A stretch of DNA of 64,000 bases from Rhexocercosporidium sp. MPI-PUGE-AT-0058 (lineage: Eukaryota; Ascomycota; Leotiomycetes; Helotiales): positions 2,852,001 through 2,916,000 of the forward strand of contig JAGTJL010000005.1 of assembly GCA_020746875.1 (NCBI GenBank), read 5' to 3'. The notes under the pieces were generated by a model. It had not been told where the DNA came from and ran no database searches. It worked only from the letters and a program-made list of their open reading frames with translations. The position numbers and the translations under genes were made by a program. Shown here one piece after another: positions 11,655 through 23,239 of this stretch; position 1 is the first letter of the stretch; every line of letters begins with the position of its first letter.

Positions 11655-13860
11655 TACACTGCTCTATGCCTTGTTCGAGAGATGCCCTAGGCTCTCTCAC
11701 TTCCTCTCTTATTGGAAAGGAGCCGAAGTAGCAATGATTACTGAAGTAGGACCTAGAAAGGATCTCTCATCAGTCCGCTCATGGCGCTATTATCCTATAT
11801 ATCTAAGGCTTTAGGGATATCTTGGCTAAGAAGCTAGCTTAGACAGCACTCATCCTCAACATTTCCAGCAAACAACATGCGGGAGCTCTCCCCAAAGGAT
11901 CCGCGATAGACCTCGTTGCTTCGCTCACTCATGACCTCAAAATAGCTCTACAGCGAGGGAAGTGCGCTACTCTCGTCACACTTGACGTACAAGGAGCTTT
12001 TGAAGCTCTGTTGCCAAATCGACTCTTCCGAAGGATGCAATTCCAAAGCTGACCGGTAGCAACTATCCTGTTAATTAAGGGCTTCTTGATAGGACGACGA
12101 GTCAGAGTCTGTCTAAAAGACTGCACGACGACCTTTTACGACGTGGAATAGGACACATTATAAGGGTTACTTTTCTCGCTAGTTATATATACTGTACTTA
12201 GCTAAGCTTTTCTAATAAGACTGTCAGGTTATATTCGGCTATGTAAACGATATTATACTCTAGCGAGTAAGTATTTAATTATATCGAAACGTTAAGCTCC
12301 TTTAATTAAACATAAATAAGATTATAAAGTAAGGAGAAGAAGACTAAATCTCTTTTTGCCTGAGAAAATAGATATAATTTACTTTTATACGGGCCGCGGC
12401 ACTAAATCACCGAGTCTTTAAGTTTAGGAGAACCTGTCGATTGTCCCGATTAGTATAGCCCCGAAAGCAGACTAGTAACCTGTTTTAAGGTAGCTGTGGA
12501 TATATTTTAAAATATAGCTCCGATTTCGACATCGTGTCGCAGGGAGAGTCTCAAAAGCTAGAGATGTTGCCCGACACATTCGAAACTTAGTTAAAACGAA
12601 GGATAGTCCTCCAGCTAGCTATTTGCGTAAAGCAGTGGTGATATGTGTACTCCCCTCCCTACTGTACGGATTAGAAGCGTAGTACGGCGACAGGTCAAAC
12701 CCAGCTATGACAGACTCCCGCGACAAGAAGTCCAACAGAAGTTACCTCAAGCTAGTTCATAGCGCCATAACCCTTATTTCTAAAGGAGTCTTTCTAGCCT
12801 GAAACACGACACCTGTCACCCCCCTTCTTAGAGATTTAGGATTATTATCTGCTGAAGTTGCTTTAAAGGATATTAAGGCTGGATTTATACTTCGGATACG
12901 AGCAGTAGATAGAAGTCACCCTCTCGCGGGCTATATTAACGTCTATACTCCTTCCCCCTCTAATATAAGATTACGCACAACGAGACTACAACGCTTAGCT
13001 AGGCTCTTTCCTGGAGCTCCGAGGGCGATACTACGTCTTCCACACTACACCCTGGTTGCAAGATTAATCTTACCTACACAACAACAAGGATACGACAACC
13101 GACTTCCAGAGCTGGCTGAAATCACCCCTCCAAGCGACGTTCTCATCTTCTCGGATAAGTCGGAGCGGTAGGAGGACGGCAACCACGGAGTATAATAAAG
13201 GCTGAAGCAATTAAGGCTTGGAAACTCTACAAAACAATACTTAGAAACTCTGCTTTAAGAGCGAACAGGATCTGGATGTGCATTGATAGTACTTCAGTGA
13301 TATGGTGCCCTAAAGAGAAAGCAGCTAAGTCGTCTTAGTAGCTATTTCATAATTATTAAGATTCTTTCTTGTTAGCAGTAGTCGAAGTCAAATGGTCTCC
13401 CGGTCATACTGGTATTAAGGGAAACAGGGAGGCAGATACGCTAGCAAATATTGCAGCCGACTTAGGAAGCGCAAAGCCCTGCCCGGATCCACTCTCTTAG
13501 CAACCAACTATCCGTGGGATCAGATCGGTAGCAAACAAGATGAAAGCGCGAGACTGGTAAGATAATATACTACCTATACTCTCTTAGCGATATCGAAAAG
13601 TGGGATCTAATTACCTTATGTGGTGAAACCATCCCCCGAACTGGACTTACCTCGGGCTACACTCCACCGACTTCTAGCACTGTATACTAGGCTTAAAGAC
13701 TAGATTTAGTACCGCCAGAAGTTTCACCACGATGACGCAAGACTAATATGTAGTTGCAGCAGTCCCAAGTCGTCGAACACCTCGTCCGTTGCAAGAAGGT
13801 CTTCAGATAACTTTACGAGCTGAAATATGCAATCGCTAAAGATCTTACTTTTTGTAAATG
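11655..13860 (+). mobile_element. degenerate LINE retrotransposon (reverse transcriptase and RNase H remnants)
   Basis: In-frame stretches on the plus strand match non-LTR reverse transcriptases. From 11873: HAGALPKGSAIDLVASL, then TLVTLDVQGAFEALLP and LIKGFLIGRRVRV. A ribonuclease H remnant follows: an acidic FSDKSE at about 13149, then VEVKWSPGHTGIKGNREA from 13381 with LANIAADLG. A Cys-rich tail (ARLICSCS) lies near 13740. Conserved motifs are broken by TGA, TAG and TAA where Trp, Gln or Arg would be expected, and by frameshifts, so the copy is dead. Such stops fit RIP. The type resembles Tad/I-like fungal LINEs. The 5' ORF and endonuclease are absent, so it is probably 5'-truncated; the outer limits are approximate. 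Confidence 0.82.
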
Positions 13861-16011
13861 AGCGGTAATGGCGGTACCGTACCTGGGCATAGTAAAGGTC
13901 ATATCGACTACATTCATTTAAGCCAACCGCAGAAGCTACAGCGTTCTCCGCGCTTTTGTACGCGCTACGCTGCTGTTATACTCTTGTATTCTCTACTATC
14001 TCTCTCTCAGAAATGTCCTAGGAGTCCTCGCCACCACCAGAATATACAGCAGCATTTAATTAAGGGAAAAGCTCAGGTCTTTCTTTGTAACATGTCCGGA
14101 ATCGTCATTTGACAATAGTACACTAGCTATTAATGGTTTCAAATTTGCATATAATACACTGTCTTTCTTGCGCTAAGGACTGATGATTGACTGTCCATCC
14201 GATCTGCTTCTGCTAAATTTATTCAAATGTAGAGAACTAATAGCCGGTCTTCATACGAAAACTGTCCCTTTAATCTCCTAAAGAGTGATGCGGTTTCGAC
14301 GTCAGCATCTTCGTCTGGGATGTACATGAGATATAAAGTCAGGGGGAGTCTCTACAGAGCCTGGTGATAAGTTTTTAAAGAGGGTGTTCTGGTATCACAA
14401 GTTATTGCTAAATGTTCGTAATTGTATCTATACACAACAGATTGAAGCCGTACACAGAAGAAGCACATGTCAATTTCCGAAGTCCTGAGGAAGTAGGTCA
14501 GCAAAAAAGGTCAGCATATTCAGGTGAGTCTGCATAGCCTTGCCCAGCTTAATAGTAATCCGCAGCGTCCCTCGGATTTCTCTTCGTCTGTGGGTAACGG
14601 GTACTCCGGTGGATGGAGAATTGAGGCTATACCTGCTCAATAGTTCGTTAAAAGAAGTAGGAGGAAACAGCAGGACTGTTTTAATAACTTGGCTGTTTAC
14701 AAAGGAAGTAACTGTACAGCAATAATTAGGCCAGGATGTTCGAATGAAGCCAAGACGTGTTTTTCACGATTAGAGCTATCTCGGGTAGATGGAGAACAAG
14801 TAGATGGCAAGTACCGGGTTTTTCTAGGGCTCGGAAAGATCGTGACCTTTTGTATATAGGACTTGGATTAAATGTAGCTCTTTTAGAATCTTGTTCTTTA
14901 CCGAGCTGTTGCTTTTCTAGGACAGTGGTAATGATGAGGAAAGGGAAAGAAAGGCTGGAAATGCTAATCTTACCTACTAGGCCTTCCTTGGAGCTAGTAG
15001 CAGACTTGAAAAGGAGGATCACCACCTATCACAACTTCCCAGCTTAGCCATCACGGACAGCTGCGAAGCTTTGGAGAGAATCTGTAGGTGTACTGGGAGT
15101 AGGTGTATAATAGCCGAGAGGATTGGTATCATACATGATTAATGAAAGATACCTTGCTTCATACCTGCGATCATCATCTTGCCGATGCTAATCCAAAAGA
15201 TAATTTCGATCACCAACAGCTATGTTTTAATTAATTTCAATAAGGCTCAAGTTTGAATGTAGGCTTCAAATTTTTGAAAAAGCTAATACTTTCAATTCGC
15301 GGATGAGGCTACTAATTACGAACAAGAAATGAGTTGGACCTGGAACCTTGGATTAAAAATGACTAGATATCTTCTCATGTAAGAAAGTAGTAAAAAAGAA
15401 AACAATACTGCTTCACAAAGCCTCGAGGAGGAGATCGTCCGGGATGATGTCCCTGGTATCCCACCGTCAACGCGATTAGCTAACCCGCATTTCCCAAGGC
15501 AATAGTGGCTCGTGCGGTGACCCGTATCCTAGCCCCAAATCTTGGCAGTGGTAACGAGTGGAGCGCAGGGCAAGCGTGGCAGACCTTGGCAGTTGGAGAG
15601 GCGTTTCCAGCATCAGCTGAAGAGCCTCATATCCCCACGGATTGCGCTGCCACAACCCTCTTCCTGCTTGACACTCATATGAACGACACTCTATAATCAG
15701 ATCTACAACACTCAACGTCTACTGAGCCCGGCAGAAAGCCAAACCCTCTTGATCGCACCGGGCTGTATCTGCTGTCTTTTGACGGTGAAGGCGTCTGAGG
15801 GTGTGCTCATGACTTGAATTCGCGGTAGGTTTCATGGCTTACGCGCCAAGGCTTTTTTGATTGGCTGTTATGTATCAGAGATATGTGAACGCGGCGGCTA
15901 CACAGCCTGACGGTCCCATACGTTGCATGGACTCGGGAACTGTTGGCTGCCTTTGTATATATGACTACGCTATCGTCTCGGAGATTTTCAGACAGCTCTA
16001 TTATCTGATTT
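13861..16011. other. no supported gene; possible decayed sequence
   Basis: Frames occur at 13858-14112 (+), 14540-15047 (+) and 14726-15025 (-), but none resembles a known domain and the last two overlap on opposite strands. The right part is presumably the promoter of the gene starting at 16012. Confidence 0.4.
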
Positions 16012-18053
16012 ATGGCTTCACCAAATGATGGACACTTGTGCAACGGAATCCCCGTCGACCACCGCCTCAAGCGATTTCTGCTGAGCGCCAAGCAGAAGCA
16101 TTCCCATGGAGTTGGCAAACATGCAGACATAATCGAGACTTTTGGCAACACCATGGTCCGCGATAATGGGACCACGCCTACCAAGCACGAAGCCGGTTTC
16201 GCCTCATGGCTTGCCAAACCAGACATAACAGGTGGCCTAGTTATTGCGCTGCAGCAACCAGCCAAGTCACAGGTCTTCACTAGAGACGTGGAATGGGTTC
16301 GAGACGGATGTGATACCCTTACCTACCTCGACAAGTCACTCGCCTTTATGAATGGCCCTGGAGGTCTAAAAACAACGAGCATATTCGATGCGTTCCCATT
16401 CATCACCGAGAACATCTCCTCGAAAGAACTATCCAACGAAGCGAAGCTTGCATATAACACATTCCTCTCCATGGTAGAGGCAAAAAAGCCCGAGGTTCTT
16501 TTCGCGTGCTGGCGAATCCATGGTCAGGACGGCCTCTCCTTTTCTGGGAAAGGGCCTGGTAAGACTAATCAGGTATATAGCCTGAGATCCCCGAATGGCC
16601 ACGTTGTCCGCATCGTGAACGGATTCCATCCTAGCTATATAGCTAATTACTGCCCAAATGAAAGCTGCTTCCGGAGACTGTTCGCTATGGAGCTGTGCAA
16701 GGCGCTGTGCGAGCTGAATACAGCTTGGGAGGAAGATGACTGGATGAACGACCTGAGAAGAACGTGCCGAGAAAGAACCCTTCAATTAAATGAAAGGTTC
16801 GTTTCGCGATCACTCGTGGTGGTATATAATAACGACTTATTATAGATAAGGGTAGAGATGGCGAGCAGCTTAACACGGAACCCGGTCGCGAGCTTCGAGG
16901 AACCAAGGCAGACAACACTGCTAAGAAATACAAGGCATACACCAAATCCTTCGACAACGGCCTGAAGAGTATCAAACAGATCTTTAACCATATGGTGTCC
17001 TCAGCGTATACGTCTCAAAGCTCGTGGGGTCTCTATAAATTCTTTGTCTTCGACCAGAATATATCAGAAGGCATCTGTGATGCTCTACTAGCCGTGTCCG
17101 AGGCCATGAGGCAGTTCGCACCTGGGATTTCGATGTCGGAGTCTGCGCTCGTAGAGCTAGGCAAGCACACCAGCCAGCAGACGCTCAAGTTCCTCGAAGA
17201 CGATATCCCAGATCTAGTGCAGTATCCGCGGGGCTTATACAAGAATCTATGGAGCAACCGATATTCGGCGAGTACGTCTCGAGGATTAAAGCGGAGTATA
17301 GAGAAGATTACGATACGGTTTATTGAGCATCTTACAAAGTCGTTTTCGGAGTCGTCGACGGGATGGATGTATACTCCGGACCTCGTACACGATGCATTCA
17401 AGGAACTTGCTGTTGGCTTTGAGGATGCTTTAGGCAGGGAGTACGATGACCGTCAAAAGACCGTAACGGCAAGTGCTGCGAATGGTGTTGCTATCCTAAG
17501 CGCATCCCTTTACACGTTATCGATTTCGAGCTCTCAATCAGCAGCTTCGGCAACGCCGGTTACAAACACAACGCCGGCACGGTCTTCCATTGACGACTGT
17601 TTTAAATGCGGGCAACCCGGTCACCGGTCCAGCGAGTGCCCATACCCGAAGAAAGGAAGCGCCACGCCGTCCAAATCTCCTCCGAACACGAGCTGCTACA
17701 ACTGCGGTAAGTCGGGTCACTGGATCAGCAATTGCCCGAGCCCGCAGAAGGGAAGGGTTACGCCACCGAAACCATCAACGTCGCCCCCCAGCGGAAACTG
17801 CTACACTTGCGGCCAGTCCGGCCACTGGTCCGGCAGCTGCCCAAGCCCTAGGAGTGGAAGCGCCACGATGCCATCACGGACTACTTCAAGCGATAAATGC
17901 TTCAGCTGTGGGCAGACGGGGCACTGGTCTGATGACTGTCCACGTCGTAGGCAGGGAAGCGCGACGCCGTCGAAATCTACATCCGTAGACAAGTGCTTTT
18001 CGTGTGGTAAAATAGGTCACTGGTCTAGAAATTGCCCGATGCATAGAAACTGA
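16012..18053 (+). CDS. protein with possible uracil-DNA-glycosylase-like domain and five CCHC zinc knuckles
   Basis: Two exons (16012-16796 and 16856-18053) with a 59-bp intron give 660 residues. The C-terminus (about residues 510-655) has five zinc knuckles of the form C-x2-C-x4-H-x4-C: CFKCGQPGHRSSEC, CYNCGKSGHWISNC, CYTCGQSGHWSGSC, CFSCGQTGHWSDDC, CFSCGKIGHWSRNC. They are separated by Lys/Ser/Thr/Pro-rich linkers, a tandem unit of roughly 35 residues. Such knuckles bind single-stranded RNA or DNA. The N-terminus has, in order, GGLVIALQQPAKSQ, TSIFDAFPFI, KPEVLFACWR and FHPSYI (His at about residue 206), a spacing that resembles motifs of the uracil-DNA-glycosylase superfamily; this is inference from pattern only. 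The frame is fully open despite lying beside RIP-damaged DNA. The start ATG is the first in frame; the acceptor was chosen by phase. Confidence 0.78.
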
Positions 18054-19492
18054 CGAAGGCTTACTTTTAGACCCGATGAAAGTGGAGGAAAGTGGAGGTA
18101 AGAGAGGCAGCGCGTGCAGTGTGCAATGAGGGCTGGAGTCAATTAAGTGTTAAACGCTAGCTGAAACAGAATTACGAGATCGTAACGAGTCTCCTATAGT
18201 ATGTTATTTTATTTTTGGCTTCCTCTAGCATGTGCAATACAGAGTAAAGCGTACGTCATGTAAGAAGTGTGAGTGAAGTATTACGCGGCAAACTCAGTCT
18301 CCGCAATCGACACAGTCTAAACGGCATCTTCTACTCGAGTAAGTTCAATACCCCGCGTTTCCTCGTTCTACTGATAACCGAAAACTAGCTTATACAAACC
18401 CCACCCATCTTCTAGTCTGAACAACACTTTGGCTAACCAGCCACTGCCCCTCGTCGGTCTTATTATAACGCTAAATAATGTATTCGAATGTATTGCAGAT
18501 AAAGAGCGGACTGTATCCACCTAGGTGGTTGAACTTGCTCAGGAAATCATCGTCTTTCCACGTAATTCCGTATTCGTGTCCACAGCAGTTAGGATCTGTT
18601 CTAGGCTATTCGACTCCTTTGAAATAAGGATGCAATGGCTTAACGCGATAGTCTGGAGCATCCAGATGTGCCCCAAGCTGCAACAATTCCAGCAAAGTGA
18701 ACGCTCTCCACCTGGGTCATTTTAGTGATGATCCTCCCTATGCGATCCGACGTATGACTAAAGTTGTGGAGGGAATGGGAAATCTTTGACTAGAATCCAG
18801 CAGCGAACGAAACGTTTTGCCAAAGCTGCTTGTGTATATGATAAGCTGCATAGTTGCATCGGGTATTAATCTTATAATGCGATGGAACCGCGGTTTGCGG
18901 CTGTGGCGACTGCATTCCTTGAGCCTGGCAGAGAGGACAACCACTTTATCGAAAAGATTCTGGGTGTTAATCTTCTCCATAAGTTTCCTGATAAGGAGTT
19001 TTGCCCCTGTCTAGTCTTAGTAGGATTGGCGAGTTAATGTTCATAGGGGAAATATCCCATTGTATCGTCCAGAATGGGATATCGCTCTCAACGCTATTCT
19101 CACACAAGATGAATAGCTTGGTCTTTATAGCATCGAGAGATAAACAAAAAAACTCTTAAAGTGCGGTCTCCGGAAATTCATTACCTCGATAGTTAAATTA
19201 ACTAAGTCTTCTTGGTTGTTAAGATGTATTTTTAGTCTGTTATATAAAGACTATTAATCTAAGCTTTCGCATATTTTTATTAAAAATCCCCAAAGGGAAA
19301 AGCTGAAAATTAGGGACAGGAGCAGATCGGAATCATATAAGGAATTCATGGCCATAATATCAAGCAGACCAAAGACAGTTAGAGGACCGCCACAGAATAT
19401 CCGACTTGATGGTGCGTTCGCACTGAGTTTGGAGTTTGTGGCATGCACACTACCCCGCCTAGCTGATATTATGCAGGTGCTCAATCCTTGCT
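18054..19492. other. no intact gene; short decayed coding-like stretch on minus strand
   Basis: On the minus strand around 18780-18480, one frame reads AFTLLELLQLGAHLDAPDY and, after a TAG, CCGHEYGITWKDDDFLSK and FNHLGGYSPLFICNTFEY. This looks like real protein but has no start and is broken, so it may be a pseudogene remnant of an unidentified fungal protein. The rest of the stretch holds nothing I can support. Confidence 0.3.
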
Positions 19493-20160
19493 TCAGGCTT
19501 TCACGTCCACAGAATTTTCTACCATAGCAATATTCTTCTTCGATTCGGCAGAGACAAATTCGTTGCCGCTTTTCTCAATATCTGATCTCTCTCTCATTGC
19601 TGCGAAGGCCACTAAACCTTGACATGTATACCCCAAATTTTCGTGCTGGAAGACGAGCTTCGAACTAAAATTTCTTCATTTAGCATAAATCAGAAAATAG
19701 TAAATGGAGGAACATGCCATTTCGTTAATTTCCTCAAAATCTCTACCTTTGACTTCCGGCAAGAACATCCAGACCTATATTGCACTAATCAAACAGCCTC
19801 CTGTCTATTTGTATCCATACTTAGGACCTATACGGACTTAGTATTATCTTGAGGCGTTTCGAAGGAACAACTAACCCCAATTTAAAGAAGATGGATTGAT
19901 GAAATAAGGTGCGGTAAATGAAATGATCCATCCGAGGACACTACCTACCCCTGTTGCGATTCCAAGGGTATAAGAGCGAAAACACTGAGAGGGAAATTCT
20001 CCAGCACAAAGTATGGCGTAGGTTGATATTAATCCGGTGTAGCTTATGAGATTGAAAATACTGCAACCAACAATAACCTAACGAAATGATCAGAATTTTA
20101 GCGTCTTAGATTTCAAGGATAAAGTTTACTTTTCCAGTCAAGATTGTCCCTGGATGCGCG
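19493..20160 (-). pseudogene. C-terminal remnant of an MFS sugar (maltose/hexose-type) transporter
   Basis: Reading the minus strand from about 20055: YAILCAGEFPSQCFRSYTLG, then IATGVGSVLGWIISFTAPYF, INPSSLNWG, a likely intron (GTTAGT to TATAG), GPKYGY, VWMFLPEVKGRDFEEINEM, and near the end RERSDIEKSGNEFVS; the stop is at 19493-19495. These are characteristic C-terminal motifs of fungal sugar porters. At least three premature stops interrupt it (at a site where Trp is expected after GPKYGY, before VWMFL, and after FLIYAK), of the type produced by G-to-A or C-to-T change. The N-terminal two thirds is missing: similarity ends near 20160, just before the AT-rich island. It is a dead, truncated gene. 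Confidence 0.78.
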
Positions 20161-20235
20161 GTGTACACAGCAGCCATAATTAACTGCGATAACGTCTAAC
20201 CCCCCCATTCCGGCCACCTCGCTTAACCTCACCGC

Positions 20236-22958
20236 TACTTGTACCCTTCAACTTTAACAATTATTGATTATTTCTTTTTCTAAACGATTTTCTTGAAATT
20301 TAGAATGCGAATTGTTTTCATCATGAAGCCTGAATAATATTAATTATAAGGAAATATAAAGAAAGCTACGTATCCGTGAATTAAATGCGATAATTGCGAC
20401 GCGAAGCAGTTAATATATAAGAAGCAGAGGATAAAAATAGCAATAATAAGGCGAAAGGTATTTAAGTCGGGGCTATATAAGAAGTATTATATGCCGTATA
20501 AAATAATTCTTATATTATATAAGAAAGCGAGTTATATATAAGATGATATTATAAAAGATATAATAATATTAAATTAAAAGATCGAGAGGCTTAAGGATAT
20601 TTCTAAGGCTTATAAGGTTCGAGAAGCGGCTAATATAAATAACTTAATCGAAGTTTTAGGCAAAGAGCTTAAAAGCAAATAAGACGGTTTTCAATATTAA
20701 ATGTAAGTAATCTTTATATATATTATAATTTAAGTTAAGATAAAATAAGTTATATAAAGAATACGTTTCGATTAATAATTAGAATTTTTTTTTATAAATC
20801 GAAAGTAAAAAGCTTCTGAATATAATTATATTTTGACCTTTGCGAATAAGGAAAGTAAAAGTTATAGCTATAATAACGTATAATAATATTAAAATTTAGG
20901 TTATTTACTTTATAAATAAAAATCTATAAAATAATTACATATTTAGATTATTATTTATAAAATTAATTAATATTCAAATAAGAAGATTAATATTATGAAG
21001 GCTATAATAAATAAAAACGAAGCACGGCGTAAAGCATTAGGCAAGGAGCTTAATAATTTTAAAAAGTTAGGATTTGAAGTAGAAAAGTATTTGTTGGATT
21101 TGACTTCGGTAACTCGTGCCGATTCTACCCTAGAATAGCCGAAGGAGTTCCCACTGCTTACGCGGCCCGGAAATTACCTTCTTATTCCGGGAAATTACAC
21201 TCGTATTCAATTACGTAGTCGTAGAAGCTTTTAGAAAAGCTATTATTTTATATATAACTACCGAAGAGATCTTCTAGCTCTTTAAGCAAGTAAGCAAGCA
21301 ATCAATTCTACTTTGTCTTTGATCACGTGTCCTCACCTACTGCGCTTCCTCATTCTGATTGGCTCGCCTATTCTCACATAGTAGCAATTCGCTAAGGCGG
21401 CCAATAATATTAGTTACCGATACACCTCTCGATCGAGACGACTAGCTGAGCTTGCTCGGCTAATACCGCTTCGGCTAATACTGCTTCGGCTGCTTCCGTT
21501 CAAACGCTTGTCGATAAAGCCATACTAGCTTCTCTTGACTGAAGTAAGCTAGACCCCTTTGAGCCCTTACTAACCCGATTAGGACGTATTACGGACCCGA
21601 GGCCTTTAACCCTAAGATTAAACCCTAAGGAAATCATAACTTAGCGGTCCTTAAACGTTATAAGCGCGCGTAGCCACTTAAATTGTGGTTCTAGGTCTTA
21701 TAATAAACTTCTTATTCCTAGGTGCCCATACCTTTTACGGCGCTAGTAATGGCTAAAAGTAGCGTGCTAGCGTAGCTTATATTAAAGAGTGGCTGTCCGA
21801 ATCGTCATTAGTCTAGCACAAATTATAATAGTTTTTAGGCTTTATTAGCTGTATAAGAAGCTATCCTCGGAGAGGATTACAGCTAATTAAGCTTATTTAC
21901 TTCCTACGGTATATCGACCGTAATAAAGCCCGTTATTTTATCTTTTAATTCTTTCTTAGAAATTGCGCTTAATTCTCTTAAGCCTTTCGCTGTTTTTTAT
22001 CTTAAAAATAGCCTTTATTATTACTAAACTTTAGCTTTTGCGTTTTCCAGTCAATTTTAAAATTATAAAATTATATTTATAATATCTTAAGATAATATCG
22101 TATTTTTTAATCCGAGTCACGTCGAATTAAATATATTCGGAGTATTCGCCGATTCTTATATATAATAATTTTATTTATATATTAATTAGGCGGTTCGCGA
22201 CAAGTCTTCCGTCGGCGAGTATTAGCTAATACTTATTCTTTTTGACTTTAATAAGTAAGAGATATTAAACCGTAATAATAATTTTTTTTTTTTTTACACT
22301 TCGGAATCTATTATAGCTTATAGCTTTACTTTTCTAATATCGACGTCGAAGGTCAAGTAATTACCTTTTCTTATAGCTGCGAGCGTACGCAAGTTTATCC
22401 TTTCGACGTAAACTTTTTTAATTAATATATTTTCTTATTATCGATTTTCTAAGTCTTTATAAAAGATATAATATAATTAATACGTTTTTAAGAGTACAAA
22501 TAGTTTAAATAATCTTTTGTAATAAATCTTTAAATTATTCCGTAAATTAATTTATATTCGGTTTTATAATATTTCCGTAATAATTTCTTATACGTTTTTT
22601 ACGTTTATTCGTATTATCGTTTATCGAAATAATATTTCGCCAGTTAAAATTAATTAAACGTACGTCTGAAAAACGTTATTCTCGATGTCCGCCGTCTTTT
22701 AAGCGATGCGTAAGTTACTCCGAAAGACTACCTCGTATTCTTTATTCTATTGCGGCTTTCCGCGTAAAACAACTTTTAATTTAATATATATAATTCTTAT
22801 ATCGACGTTTGTCTAGTGCTTGATATTAAGAGCTTCGCGAATAACGTGCTTTTCCCGCTAAGTAACTAGCTAGACCTCACGTTTTTAAAATTTAAAAAGT
22901 GCTAGTCTTAATAATATAACGTTACTTTAATATTATAAGTCTTTGCTTCTCTTAATAT
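20236..22958. other. RIP-degraded AT-rich DNA, left flank of element A
   Basis: Composition switches abruptly to AT-rich near 20236. Only short islands of ordinary composition remain (about 21090-21700). There, a frame from about 21480 (SAASVQTLVDKAILASLD, then LDPFEPLLTRLGRITDP) looks like decayed gag-type coding on the plus strand. The stretch is probably older transposon sequence into which element A inserted. Confidence 0.5.
21001..21105 (-). repeat. inverted fragment of the element B LTR
   Basis: The first 50 bases are nearly identical to the reverse complement of 31041-31090 inside the left LTR of element B; both carry GAAGCACGGCG followed by AGGCAAGGAGCTTA. Similarity continues, more weakly, to about 21105. 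This shows another, truncated member of the same LTR family in opposite orientation. Confidence 0.65.
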
Positions 22959-23239
22959 TGTGGAGGGGAAAACACCAAACACACAATAAGAAGGTAGTAA
23001 AGCAAGTGCCGGAGGGTAACCGTAGGAAATACCTATTTAATAAGTACTTAAGATATTATGTATTTAAAATATACAATTTATTAAGAGAGGGAAGAGATAT
23101 AATTTAAATAAAAAAGAAAAGTTATAATAATAAAAATCGTTATTATCGTTAAAAGATATTATCTTAAAGGCTATCTTAAATACAATAAGGTATAGCTCAA
23201 TCACGTGACAAATAGGCCTCTAAAGTCAACCCTACTACA
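22959..23239. repeat. element A LTR, left copy (3' LTR of the minus-strand element)
   Basis: This 281-bp repeat matches 45351-45631 along its length. Shared landmarks are GGGGAAAACAC near the start, GCCGGAGGGTAACCGTAGG in the middle and CTCAATCACGTGACAAAT near the end. Differences are nearly all C/T and G/A, as RIP would leave. Confidence 0.88.

Noticed and set aside
13858..14112. 84-codon plus-strand frame just after the LINE
   Set aside because: Low complexity, no recognisable motif, and adjacent to decayed transposon sequence; probably chance.
14726..15047. Overlapping frames of nearly 100 codons on both strands
   Set aside because: They shadow each other and neither shows conserved motifs, a signal sequence or clear introns.
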